A DNA stretch of 64,000 bases from Comamonadaceae bacterium (GTDB lineage: Bacteria > Pseudomonadota > Gammaproteobacteria > Burkholderiales > Burkholderiaceae_C), in assembly GCA_947443645.1 (NCBI GenBank), contig CANEXF010000008.1, positions 1 to 64,000 on the forward strand, written 5' to 3'. Made by a program: the position numbers and the translations under genes. Within the stretch, counting starts at the first letter, position 1. Each line of letters begins with the position of its first letter. Positions 47,446 to 57,259 of the stretch are shown here, piece by piece. The notes under the pieces are model-generated. The model saw nothing but the letters and a program-made list of their open reading frames with translations. It did not search any database and had not been told where the DNA came from.

Positions 47446-47934
47446 TGGTTCAAATTTGACGCGCTTGAGGCTGAAAAATGCCTTCACGTTGCGCACATTC
47501 GTATCGGCGTTGAAAAGCCGCTGCGCCAGCGCCAGGTAGCCCGGCATGTCGGCCACATATACCACCAGTACAAAGTCCGGCCCCGGCGACACGCGGTAGC
47601 ACTGCTGCACCGCCGCGTCAGGCGTCACCCGCAACTCAAACGCCGCGAGCCGCTCGGCGTCCTGGCGGTCCAGCGTGATCTCGACAATCGCTGTGAGCCC
47701 GTGGCCCAGGCTTGAGGCCAGCTTGTCTGGGCTGAGCAGGGCAATCTGGCGCTCGATCAGGCCGGCCTCCCTGAGCCGCTTGACGCGGCGCAGGCCGGTC
47801 GGCGCTGAGATGTGGACGAGTTCTGCCAGTGCCTGGTTGCGGATGGTTGCGTCGGTTTGCAGCGCATCGAGCAGCTTGATATCGGTGGCGTCCAGCACCA
47901 AGGTCAGCCCGACAGATTTGATTTTTTCTTCCAT
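47425..47934 (-). CDS. Lrp/AsnC-family transcriptional regulator
   Basis: A 169-aa regulator with an N-terminal HTH (LDATDIKLLDALQTDATIRN then LAELVHISAPTGLRRVKRLREAGLI) and a C-terminal RAM/ligand-binding domain (VEITLDRQDAERLAAFE; CYRVSPGPDFVLVVYVADM). These proteins usually sense amino acids. It is next to livHMGF but convergent with it and divergent from glmS. The ATG at 47934 is preferred. An AT-rich 135-bp gap upstream carries a TGAAATTAAGTTTCA dyad. Confidence 0.92.
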   Translation of the reverse strand: MEEKIKSVGLTLVLDATDIKLLDALQTDATIRNQALAELVHISAPTGLRRVKRLREAGLIERQIALLSPDKLASSLGHGLTAIVEITLDRQDAERLAAFELRVTPDAAVQQCYRVSPGPDFVLVVYVADMPGYLALAQRLFNADTNVRNVKAFFSLKRVKFEPKVLLSP

Positions 47935-47977
47935 CCAATAAATATAAATGAAATTAAAATTCAAATAACACGATCTG

Positions 47978-47992
47978 TGAAATTAAGTTTCA
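47978..47992. promoter_or_regulatory. AT-rich dyad, possible Lrp-type site
   Basis: TGAAA-ttaag-TTTCA reads as an imperfect inverted repeat (TGAAATTAAGTTTCA) in the gap between the Lrp-type gene and glmS. AT-rich dyads of about 15 bp are typical Lrp-family sites, but this is one site only. Confidence 0.35.
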
Positions 47993-48069
47993 TTTAAACA
48001 TGTAAATCGATCATTTAAAAAACAGTGCATGGTCTAGCATCAAGCCAGTGTTTTTTAAAAGGCTCTTTT

Positions 48070-49941
<1,872 letters not shown>

Positions 49942-50015
49942 TTTCGTTCGGAGGTAATTCTGGGGACGTCAATTGGCTCTGGAATCTGTGCCACAATCTC
50001 GTTCTTGCCTTCTCT

Positions 50016-50100
50016 GCCCGGGTGGTGAAATTGGTAGACGCAGGGGACTCAAAATCCCCCGCCGAAAGGCGTGCCGGTTCGATTCCGGCCCCGGGCACCA
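50016..50100 (+). tRNA. tRNA-Leu (anticodon CAA)
   Basis: An 85-base class II tRNA: acceptor GCCCGGG pairs with CCCGGGC, the D-loop has AATTGGTAGAC, the anticodon stem GGGGA/TCCCC holds loop CTCAAAA (anticodon 50050-50052), a short variable arm follows, then GGTTCGATTCC, and CCA is encoded. It reads UUG codons. Confidence 0.96.
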
Positions 50101-50123
50101 TAGTTTTTTTTGCTATGGTTTTT
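50097..50123 (+). terminator. terminator formed with the tRNA 3' end
   Basis: ACCATAG (50097-50103), nine-base loop, CTATGGT (50113-50119), then T-run to 50123. The 5' arm uses the encoded ACCA of the tRNA, so the hairpin and the folded tRNA compete for the same bases. Confidence 0.7.
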
Positions 50124-50219
50124 GATGCAACTGCCGCAGGCGCATTCGCGCTGTTAAGCGCGCAACCCCCATGATTTAAAAAAGCGATGTCATCACGCCA
50201 GGTTTTGGCGCGGTCTCGC

Positions 50220-50699
50220 TTACCTTGGCAACATCGTCACGCGCGCTGGTGCCACCTTGGCAATTTCCGGCGTTTTCCCCGCATCTGGCGTGTCCGAAAT
50301 CGACTTCCGGTAAAGCGTGTTCACGTTTGGCAGCCTGAGCAAGATTTCTGTCCATTCAAAATCGAAGGGCAAGCCTATCCACTCGCTGTACTGCTTGAGT
50401 TCGTCTATGCAGTTCTTGATGGTTCTTCTGGCCTTGTCTATGCCGTCGAGTTCTTCCTGCGTCAAGCTGTCGCGAGGATTTTTCGACAGATCTGCTTCGA
50501 GCAGCACCAGTTGGTCATGGTGATAAGCGCGTTCATGGCGAACGGCGTCTGCAGTTCTTCTCGTGGCCTGCACTGGTTGCAATCGCGCCAGCCGATCAGA
50601 AATTTCCCTGAGACTTTGCTGGGTAAAAAAATAGTAAACGACAAAGCACATCAGAACCAACAAAAGAAGCAGGATCACAAAGAGAAGGGCAGTATTCAT
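50220..50699 (-). CDS. hypothetical single-pass membrane protein
   Basis: A 159-aa protein that I do not recognise. Residues 4-25 form one strong hydrophobic segment (LLFVILLLLLVLMCFVVYYF), followed by a charged, probably helical region (residues 30-110) and a short Pro/Ala-rich tail. A type II-like inner-membrane anchor with a small soluble domain is likely. It is alone on its strand, downstream of the tRNA. Confidence 0.65.
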   Translation of the reverse strand: MNTALLFVILLLLLVLMCFVVYYFFTQQSLREISDRLARLQPVQATRRTADAVRHERAYHHDQLVLLEADLSKNPRDSLTQEELDGIDKARRTIKNCIDELKQYSEWIGLPFDFEWTEILLRLPNVNTLYRKSISDTPDAGKTPEIAKVAPARVTMLPR

Positions 50700-50861
50700 G
50701 ACGGTCCAGTTTTTATTTGAGTGCTTGCTTCAATAGTGCCCCATTTAGCCATGGAAACGACTGGTGAGGCTTGGCCGCACTGATTATTCCTCATGCCGAG
50801 CTGCAAGCGGCCAGCCGGCATACAGAGCCATCCAGCGCAAAGCTGGGTGACACCGTATTGC

Positions 50862-51785
50862 TCATGCGCGCAAGCCTTCGCGCACTGTCGGAAAGCGCAG
50901 CTTGAGCTTGAGCTCCTGCTTCATGCGGCGGTTGTCCAGCTGCCTTGATTCCGCCATAAAGCTCAGCATCATTGCGGGCAACTCCTTTTCAGCTGCAGCA
51001 CGCTGCAAGCGTGATGGCCGCGGCAAGCCGTACAGGTCGGCTGCGAAATCAAAGTAGTCACCCATCTTCATGCCAGTGTCATCGCTGGTGTTGCTCACCC
51101 GCTGTGGCTTGCCGCGCCAAAGCGCTGCCAGGCAGGCTCTGGCCAAGTCATCCGCATGGATGTGGTTGGTGTACACGTCATCAGCCGCAGTAAGCACTGG
51201 CATGCCTTTGAGCAGGCGGTTGCGCGGCGTGCCACCTTCACGATCTGCAGCGTAGATACCTGGAATACGCAGAATATGCACAGGCGTTCCGCTGGATCGC
51301 CCAAACAGGCGTGTCGAAGCCTCTGCATGTGCCCTGCGTTGCGCACGTGGCGTCTGTGGTTGCAGGCTGCGCGTCTCGCTGACCCAGTCGCCAGCACAGT
51401 CGCCGTAGACCCCTGAAGTTGAGCCATACACCAGTGACTGCGGCCGGCTGCGCAATTGCAGCGCACGCAGCAAATCCTGCGTGCGTGGGTCTTCGCGCCA
51501 CTTCGGGTTGCCATTCGGCGGTGGTGCAAGATGGATCACACGCGTTGCCACGCCGGCCAGACGACGCAGGGTTGCGCGATCGTCAAGATTGCCCAGCAAA
51601 GGCGTGATGCCCAGCGCGCGCAAATCGGGCACGCGCGCAGCAGAAGAGGTCAAGGCCACAAGCTTGACTGTGGTCGGCAGCAGCCTGGCCACACGCAAGC
51701 CCACGTCGCCGCAACCGACGATCAATACACGCTGACGGCGAAAGCGAGCAGGCAGGGCGCCCAGAGGGTTTGAGTTTGAAGGCAA
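50862..51785 (-). CDS. NAD(P)-binding SDR/epimerase-like protein (YeeZ-like)
   Basis: About 307 aa with an N-terminal Rossmann motif (RQRVLIVGCGDVGLRVARLL), VIHLAPPPNG, SLVYGSTSGVYGDCAGDWVSE (the Ser/Tyr region of extended SDRs) and ILRIPGIYAADREGG. This order fits the YeeZ/SDR_a5-like extended SDRs of unknown substrate. The start is uncertain. No in-frame ATG exists near the Rossmann domain; a TTG at 51785 gives a sensible N terminus, and the frame remains open to 52034, overlapping the divergent reductase gene. Confidence 0.8.
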   Translation of the reverse strand: MPSNSNPLGALPARFRRQRVLIVGCGDVGLRVARLLPTTVKLVALTSSAARVPDLRALGITPLLGNLDDRATLRRLAGVATRVIHLAPPPNGNPKWREDPRTQDLLRALQLRSRPQSLVYGSTSGVYGDCAGDWVSETRSLQPQTPRAQRRAHAEASTRLFGRSSGTPVHILRIPGIYAADREGGTPRNRLLKGMPVLTAADDVYTNHIHADDLARACLAALWRGKPQRVSNTSDDTGMKMGDYFDFAADLYGLPRPSRLQRAAAEKELPAMMLSFMAESRQLDNRRMKQELKLKLRFPTVREGLRA

Positions 51786-51857
51786 AATTGGGGGTGGGCT
51801 GAAATCAGCCGTGTTAAAAATGCAGTTGAATACCGATACAGGCCAAGGATAACCAAT

Positions 51858-52898
51858 ATGAGCTTCAGTGTGACCGTGCAACCCAGCGGACGAACCTTTA
51901 CTGCCAACGCTGACGAGGCTTTGCTGGCCGCGGCTATTCGTCAGGGCATAGGCCTGCCCTACGGCTGCAAAGATGGCGCCTGCGGTTCCTGCAAGTGCAA
52001 AAAAATCTCGGGTACGGTGACACATGGCCCGCACCAGCTCAAGGCCTTGTCACTTGAAGAAGCCAGCAACGGCTTTATCCTGACCTGCTGCGCCACGGCA
52101 GAATCGGACCTGGTGATCGAGTCGCGCCAGGTGACTGACGAGAGCGCTTTTCCAGTCAAGAAAATGCCTACGCGTGTAAGCAGCCTGAGCAAGGTTTCGC
52201 ACGACGTCATGCTGGTTCGCCTGCAACTGCCGGCCAGCGACCTGTTCAAGTACCACGCCGGCCAGTACGTGGAGTTTTTATTGCGTGACGGTGATCGCCG
52301 CGCCTATTCCATGGGCAACGCGCCGCATACTCAGGTCGACAATCCAGGCGTCGAACTTCACATACGCCACATGCCTGGCGGCAAGTTCACCGATCAGGTG
52401 TTTGGCAGCCTGAAAGAAAAAGATATTTTGCGCATTGAAGGCCCTTTCGGCAGTTTTTACCTGCGTGAAGACAGCGACAAGCCCATGGTGTTGCTGGCCT
52501 CGGGTACCGGCTTTGCGCCCATCAAGGCCATCATCGAGCACATCCAGTTCAAGGGCATCACGCGCCCCGCAGTTCTGTACTGGGGCGGTCGCCGTCCAGC
52601 TGATTTGTACATGCACGACTGGGTGCTGGCCAAGGTCGCTGAAATGCCCAACCTGAGCTATGTTCCCGTCGTGTCCGATGCACTGCCCGAGGACGCATGG
52701 ACAGGCCGTACCGGCTTTGTCCACAACGCTGTCTTGCAAGACTTTGCAGACCTGTCCGGTCATCAGGTCTATGCCTGCGGCGCGCCCATCGTGGTGGACT
52801 CGGCACAAACGGCTTACGCGGCTGCCGGCTTGCCCGAAGGCGAGTTTTATGCTGACTCGTTTGTCACGGAGAAAGACAAGGCACAGGCGGTTGTTTGA
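51858..52898 (+). CDS. ferredoxin-type NAD(P)H oxidoreductase (CDP-6-deoxy-glucoseen reductase-like)
   Basis: A 346-aa three-domain electron-transfer protein. The N-terminal plant-type [2Fe-2S] domain has CKDGACGSCKCKK and a fourth Cys in LTCCAT. The FAD domain carries RRAYSMGNAP and the NAD domain has LASGTGFAPIKAI and YACGAP. It matches the group often annotated CDP-6-deoxy-delta-3,4-glucoseen reductase but probably feeds electrons to an oxygenase or other partner. AAGGATAACC precedes the ATG. Confidence 0.92.
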   Translation: MSFSVTVQPSGRTFTANADEALLAAAIRQGIGLPYGCKDGACGSCKCKKISGTVTHGPHQLKALSLEEASNGFILTCCATAESDLVIESRQVTDESAFPVKKMPTRVSSLSKVSHDVMLVRLQLPASDLFKYHAGQYVEFLLRDGDRRAYSMGNAPHTQVDNPGVELHIRHMPGGKFTDQVFGSLKEKDILRIEGPFGSFYLREDSDKPMVLLASGTGFAPIKAIIEHIQFKGITRPAVLYWGGRRPADLYMHDWVLAKVAEMPNLSYVPVVSDALPEDAWTGRTGFVHNAVLQDFADLSGHQVYACGAPIVVDSAQTAYAAAGLPEGEFYADSFVTEKDKAQAVV

Positions 52899-52920
52899 TG
52901 CATAGAACTTTGCGTGCATA

Positions 52921-52954
52921 AAAAAAGCCCCGAGTTTTCACTCGGGGCTTTTTT
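52921..52954. terminator. bidirectional Rho-independent terminator
   Basis: AAAAAAGCCCCGAG, loop TTTTCA, CTCGGGGCTTTTTT: a perfect 14-bp stem with a T6 run on each strand. It sits between the plus-strand reductase gene and the minus-strand gene at 52974. Confidence 0.95.
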
Positions 52955-52973
52955 GATTCAGCGCGTCAAGCGC

Positions 52974-53327
52974 TTACTTGGTGACGGTTTGCGCGTCATG
53001 CTTTTGACGCCTGATTGAAGCACTTGCGTGATTTTGTTCACTGCGCAGTTTGCGGCGCTCGGCGTGTGTGACTTTGCCGTCGGCCTTGGCCGCCAGCTTG
53101 TCAGATTCGATCTTCGTTTCAAGCTTGTCGAGCTTGGTGGCTTCTTTGGTGGTCAAGGCGCCTGATGCGATGCCTTGGTCAATGCGCTTTTCCTGGTTGG
53201 CCTGGCGCTGGTCGATTTTCGGGGTGGCCAGTGGATCCTTTGCGGCGCTTGGTGCAGCCGGTGCCTGGGCAAATGCGGAAGCACCAACGGTCAGTGCGAT
53301 AGCGGCAATCAAGGTTTGAATCTTCAT
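52974..53327 (-). CDS. small exported protein of unknown function
   Basis: A 117-aa protein with a clean Sec signal peptide (MKIQTLIAAIALTVGASAFA, cleavage before QAPAA). The mature part is highly charged and helical, with an internal pattern RQANQEKRIDQGIASGALTT / EATKLDKLETKIESDKLAAK / ADGKVTHAERRKLRSEQNHA and a KHDAQ end. The DGKVT and GALTTKEA segments recur in a family of small periplasmic proteins I have seen in beta- and gammaproteobacteria, but no function can be named. Confidence 0.75.
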   Translation of the reverse strand: MKIQTLIAAIALTVGASAFAQAPAAPSAAKDPLATPKIDQRQANQEKRIDQGIASGALTTKEATKLDKLETKIESDKLAAKADGKVTHAERRKLRSEQNHASASIRRQKHDAQTVTK

Positions 53328-53486
53328 GAGTAGCTTTCTTAAACGAGTGGTTGAAAAAATCATGAAGCATTTGCCTCATGTGTATCCAACGCGGCAGTCG
53401 CAAGCCATGAATACACGGGCCTTGTAAAGCTTGTGTAATGGCCGGCTACAGATCAGTCTTGTAAAAGTTTTTGCAACAATAGCCAG

Positions 53487-54491
53487 ATGATTACCCGATA
53501 CCTGGTCTGCGTTTTCTTCAGCCTGCTTGGCACGCCGCTGGCGATCACGCTGGCGTCGACCTTGGCGCTGCACGCAACCCAGCTGCAAGCGCAGACCAAA
53601 GTCATACGCCTCATCGTGCCTTACGCAGCGGGTGGTCCTATTGATGTCACGGCCAGGCTGGTGGCTGAACGGGTCAAGGACAGCTTGGGCACTGTCATCA
53701 TTGACAACAAACCCGGTGCTGGCGGCAATATAGGCGCAGATGCGCTGGCCAAGGCCGCACCGGACGGCCTGACCATAGGCATCGCAGCCGTGGCCACGCA
53801 CGCGATCAACCCCTGGCTCTACAGCAAGATGCCTTACAACGCGGCGACTGATTTTTCGCCCATCACGCAAATGCTGCGCGTACCGAATGTGCTGGTGATG
53901 AATCTGGAGACCGCGGCTCGCCTGAACATCAGCAGCGTGGCCGACCTGATCAGCTATGCCAGACGCCATCCAGGAAAGCTCAACTATGCCAGTGGCGGCA
54001 ACGGCAGTGCAGGTCATCTGGCCGGGGAAATGTTCAAGTCGCGTGCGGGCATTTATGCTGTGCACATTCCCTACAACGGGGGCAACCCGGCGCAGCTGGC
54101 TTTGCTCAGCGGGCAGGTGGATTTCAGTTTTGACAACCTGGCCACAGCCTCAGCCAATATCAAGGCCGGCAAGCTCAAGGCCCTCGCAGTGACAAGCGCC
54201 CAGCGCAGCGCGATGCTGCCCGACCTTCCGGCCATTGCGGAAACGCTCAAGGGCTTTGAAATTGACACCTGGTGGGGTTTGGTCGCGCCCGCCGGAACGC
54301 CTACAGAAGTGGTGGCCAGGCTCAACAAAGCTTTTGTCGCGGCGCTCAATGCGCCAGAATCCAAAATACGCTTTGCCGCGCTCATGGCGGAACCCGTGGC
54401 CAGCACGCCAGAGCAGTTTGGCGCTTTTATGAAAAGCGAATTGCGCAAGTACGCGTCGGTCGTGAAGGCTTCTGGCGCCAGAGTCGATTGA
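53487..54491 (+). CDS. Bug-family periplasmic solute receptor 4 (orphan)
   Basis: A 334-aa protein with a signal peptide (cleavage after LQAQ, near residue 36) and Bug motifs: VIRLIVPYAAGGPIDVTAR, VIIDNKPGAGGNIGAD, APDGLTIGI, AVHIPYNGGNPAQLALLSGQ. No catabolic gene, regulator or transport gene is adjacent, so it is an orphan receptor. It is followed by a family A repeat and then queF. Confidence 0.93.
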   Translation: MITRYLVCVFFSLLGTPLAITLASTLALHATQLQAQTKVIRLIVPYAAGGPIDVTARLVAERVKDSLGTVIIDNKPGAGGNIGADALAKAAPDGLTIGIAAVATHAINPWLYSKMPYNAATDFSPITQMLRVPNVLVMNLETAARLNISSVADLISYARRHPGKLNYASGGNGSAGHLAGEMFKSRAGIYAVHIPYNGGNPAQLALLSGQVDFSFDNLATASANIKAGKLKALAVTSAQRSAMLPDLPAIAETLKGFEIDTWWGLVAPAGTPTEVVARLNKAFVAALNAPESKIRFAALMAEPVASTPEQFGAFMKSELRKYASVVKASGARVD

Positions 54492-54510
54492 TAGCCATTC
54501 AGGAATCCAG

Positions 54511-54570
54511 GCTTTTTATGCCTGTAGCGCTTGCAGAACGGGCGCTGGCAGCTAGTTTTTTAATAGCATG
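54511..54570 (-). repeat. dispersed repeat family A, copy 9 (intergenic)
   Basis: On the minus strand: GCTATTAAAAAACTAGCTGC, CAGCGCCCGTTCTG, CAAGCGCTACAGGCATAAAA. Complete and the clearest intergenic copy; it can serve as the reference for the family. Confidence 0.8.
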
Positions 54571-54678
54571 TCGGTATCTGCTGCTCAATGCCGAGTGCCC
54601 CGCGGCGACGCTGCTGCGCGCCAGCCGCACTATGATTGCTCAGAACCCCGACCCGCGACCCGAACAAGCACACTGACC

Positions 54679-55506
54679 ATGAACATTCCTGAAAACTCCC
54701 AGCTCGGCAAGACCTCGGCCTATGTTGACCAGTACGACGCTTCGCTGCTTTTCCCGATTGCGCGCGCGGTCAAACGCGCCGAGCTTGGCCTGGAGGGCAC
54801 ACCGCCGTTTTTCGGCGCGGACATGTGGACGGCTTTCGAGCTGAGCTGGTTGAATCTGCGTGGCAAGCCGCAAGTCGCGCTGGCCCACATTACGGTGCCC
54901 TGCGAGTCGCCCAATATCGTCGAGAGCAAGTCCTTCAAGCTTTATCTGAACAGTTTCAACAACACGCGTTTTGCCGACGCGCGCGATGTGCGGGAACGCA
55001 TTCGCGCTGACATCAATGGGGCTGTCGGCATGGGTATCGGGGTAAAAACGCTGGGGCCTGAATTGTTCGACCGCGAGCCCGTGCAGGAGCTCGATGGCCT
55101 GAATCTGGACCGGCTGGACATTGAATGCCTTCACTTCACGCCAACGCCGGAATTGCTGTTTGCCGAGTTCGACGAGCCGCCGGTCGAGGAAACGCTGACC
55201 AGCAATTTGCTCAAAAGCAATTGCCTGGTCACCGGCCAGCCTGACTGGGGCAGCGTGCGCATCAGCTACGCCGGCCCGCAGATCAACCAGGAAGGCCTGC
55301 TTCAATACCTGGTGAGTTATCGCAACCACAATGAGTTTCACGAGCAATGCGTGGAGCGCATCTTCATGGACCTGTGGACGCGCTGCAAACCGCTCAAGCT
55401 GTCGGTCTATGCGCGTTACACACGCCGCGGCGGGCTGGACATCAATCCATTTCGCACCAGCCACCCGCAGGCGCTGCCGCACAACATTCGCACGGCGCGT
55501 CAGTAA
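54679..55506 (+). CDS. queF: NADPH-dependent 7-cyano-7-deazaguanine reductase (preQ0 reductase), type II
   Basis: A 275-aa bimodular QueF (YqcD type). The QueF motif [14 protein letters not shown] is in the N-terminal half (near residue 93) and the catalytic Cys is in [16 protein letters not shown] near residue 188. [13 protein letters not shown] and [19 protein letters not shown] complete the second module. It reduces preQ0 to preQ1 for queuosine in tRNA. The start at 54679 gives the usual N terminus. Confidence 0.97.
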   Translation: MNIPENSQLGKTSAYVDQYDASLLFPIARAVKRAELGLEGTPPFFGADMWTAFELSWLNLRGKPQVALAHITVPCESPNIVESKSFKLYLNSFNNTRFADARDVRERIRADINGAVGMGIGVKTLGPELFDREPVQELDGLNLDRLDIECLHFTPTPELLFAEFDEPPVEETLTSNLLKSNCLVTGQPDWGSVRISYAGPQINQEGLLQYLVSYRNHNEFHEQCVERIFMDLWTRCKPLKLSVYARYTRRGGLDINPFRTSHPQALPHNIRTARQ

Positions 55507-55511
55507 ACCGG

Positions 55512-55838
55512 CTAGCCCAGCAAGTCCAGCCAGTCGCAGCGCAGCCATCCGCTGGCGTGCGCGCAGGCGCGCAGCTGCACGTAGGCTTGAGGAAGCCATG
55601 CGCCCAGCAGGCACAGCGGATAAGCCCAGGGTTCGTCCAGCGCGTAGGCCGGCAGCCAGCCCATCCAGGCCATCACCCATACCGTCACAACGCCTTTCCA
55701 GGCCTGGCGTTCCAGCAGGTTGGACCTGGGCCGTGCGGCATGCCAGTTTTTCAGGCGCTGCATTTGCGCCAGCGAAAGTGGATGCGTCAAGTAACGCCAG
55801 GTGGGTTGGCCGCTGTCATGGCCGGAACTGTCGGACAT
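55512..55838 (-). CDS. hypothetical small membrane protein
   Basis: A 108-aa protein that I do not recognise. A charged N-terminal 45 residues is followed by two hydrophobic segments (about residues 47-66 and 72-92) rich in Trp, and a short Cys-containing tail. GAGG precedes the ATG at 55838. It is convergent with queF, with stops 5 bases apart, and lies downstream of dinB on the same strand. Confidence 0.7.
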   Translation of the reverse strand: MSDSSGHDSGQPTWRYLTHPLSLAQMQRLKNWHAARPRSNLLERQAWKGVVTVWVMAWMGWLPAYALDEPWAYPLCLLGAWLPQAYVQLRACAHASGWLRCDWLDLLG

Positions 55839-55895
55839 AGTGCCTCGGGAAGGACGCTTTACTGTAGGTTTGGGCCCGCGGGCTGTCAACGCCGG

Positions 55896-57227
55896 TTAGA
55901 AAAGCTGGTCTGTGGCCTGAGCCGGATCTTCCTGCGAGTTACTTGCTATTGATAAAGTAGCTGCTTGCGCCCGTCCAGATTGCTTGGCAGGCCTTTTTGA
56001 CGCATCTTTTGGGTCATTTTCGATGGCTTGCGCCTGCTCGACCGTGAGCAGTGTGCTTGCGCGCACTCCAAGCAGGCGCAGCTTTTTTTGCAACGCAACC
56101 CGCTTCAGGCACTGGCCCGCCAGCTGGCGTATGGTGGCGCCGTCCGCGGTGTAGCTGTCTGCGGTCAGGTCGCGGGTGGCGATCTTGAAGTCTTCGTAGC
56201 GCAGCTTGATGCCTATGGTCTTGGCCACGTAACCCTTGCGCTGAAGGTCGGCGCTGACTTTGCGGCACAGCTCGGTGAAGATTTTGCCCAGCGCAGCCCG
56301 GTCGCGCACCGCGTCGAGGTCGCGCTCAAACGTGGTTTCCCGGCTCATGCTCACGGGCTCGCTTTCGGTGACGATGTGTCGCTCGTCGCGGCCCCAGGCC
56401 GCTTCATGCAGCCAGGCGCCGGTGGACTTGCCAAAGTGGCGGATCAGCAGCGCCGGATCCGCTGCCGCCAGCTCGCCTATGGTTTGAATGTTCAGCGCGA
56501 TCAGATTCGCGTCGGCCTTGGGGCCTATGCCGTTGATCTTGCGGCACCTGAGCGGCCAGATCTTGCTTTCCAGATCGGCCTCGTAGACGATGGAGATGCC
56601 CTGGGGTTTGTTGAACTCGCTGGCCATTTTTGCCAGCAGCTTGTTGGGTGCCACGCCAATCGAGCAGGTCAGGGCCGTGGCCTCGAAAATCGCTTTTTGA
56701 ATCAGCCGCGCCAGCACCCGGCCGCCTTCACGCTGGCCGCCCGGGACATCGGTGAAGTCGATGTAGACCTCGTCTATGCCGCGGTCCTCCATCAGCGGAG
56801 CGATCTCGGTGATGGTGCTTTTGAACAGCCGCGAGTAGCGACGCACTTCCTCAAAATCGACGGGCAAGACAATGGCCTGCGGGCAGAGCTTGGCAGCCTT
56901 CATCATGCCCATGGCCGAGCCCACGCCGAACTGGCGCGCCGCATAGCTGGCGGTGGTGATCACGCCGCGCCCGACATAGTCCTTGAGCAGTGGAAATTCG
57001 GTCACCGGGATGAAACGCAGCGCGCGCTCGCCTTGCGCCGCCAGCAAGGCTTCATCGACGCGTCGCTTTGCGCCGCCAATCACCACCGGCAAGCCTTTGA
57101 GCTGGGGGTAACGCAGCAGCTCGACCGATGCGTAAAAGGCGTCCATGTCGAGGTGCGCGATGCGGCGAATAGGGGCGGCGGCTAAAGTAGAAATTTCACT
57201 CACCCGACAAGCATAGCGGCTGGCCAT
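55896..57227 (-). CDS. dinB: DNA polymerase IV (Y-family)
   Basis: A 443-aa translesion polymerase. It has RRIAHLDMDAFYASVELLRY (first metal Asp), RGIDEVYIDFTD (Asp-Glu pair, with Gly where many have Ser), SIGVAPNKLLAKMASEFNKP and KINGIGPKADANL (helix-hairpin-helix). A roughly 30-residue insert (from RVDEALLAAQ to KDYV) before GRGVITTASYAARQFGV is longer than in E. coli DinB. The C-terminal 35 residues are low in conservation and overlap repeat family A copy 10. ATG 57227 or GTG 57203 could be the start. Confidence 0.94.
   Translation of the reverse strand: MASRYACRVSEISTLAAAPIRRIAHLDMDAFYASVELLRYPQLKGLPVVIGGAKRRVDEALLAAQGERALRFIPVTEFPLLKDYVGRGVITTASYAARQFGVGSAMGMMKAAKLCPQAIVLPVDFEEVRRYSRLFKSTITEIAPLMEDRGIDEVYIDFTDVPGGQREGGRVLARLIQKAIFEATALTCSIGVAPNKLLAKMASEFNKPQGISIVYEADLESKIWPLRCRKINGIGPKADANLIALNIQTIGELAAADPALLIRHFGKSTGAWLHEAAWGRDERHIVTESEPVSMSRETTFERDLDAVRDRAALGKIFTELCRKVSADLQRKGYVAKTIGIKLRYEDFKIATRDLTADSYTADGATIRQLAGQCLKRVALQKKLRLLGVRASTLLTVEQAQAIENDPKDASKRPAKQSGRAQAATLSIASNSQEDPAQATDQLF
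55943..55999 (+). repeat. dispersed repeat family A, copy 10
   Basis: TTGCTATTGATAAAGTAGCT, GCTTGCGCCCGTCCAG, GGCAGGCCTTTTTGA: complete order. Antisense within the 3' end of dinB, in the non-conserved tail (residues about 410-428). Confidence 0.75.
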
Positions 57228-57259
57228 GCGTTTGGGCCGCGCCTGCCTGCACCGCCAGA

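Noticed and set aside
48000-48069. glmS riboswitch/ribozyme
   Set aside because: The 70-base AT-rich leader lacks the size and conserved core, and the element is essentially restricted to Gram-positive bacteria.
56028-57185. 385-codon open frame antisense to dinB
   Set aside because: Shadow frame; dinB has all polymerase motifs on the other strand.
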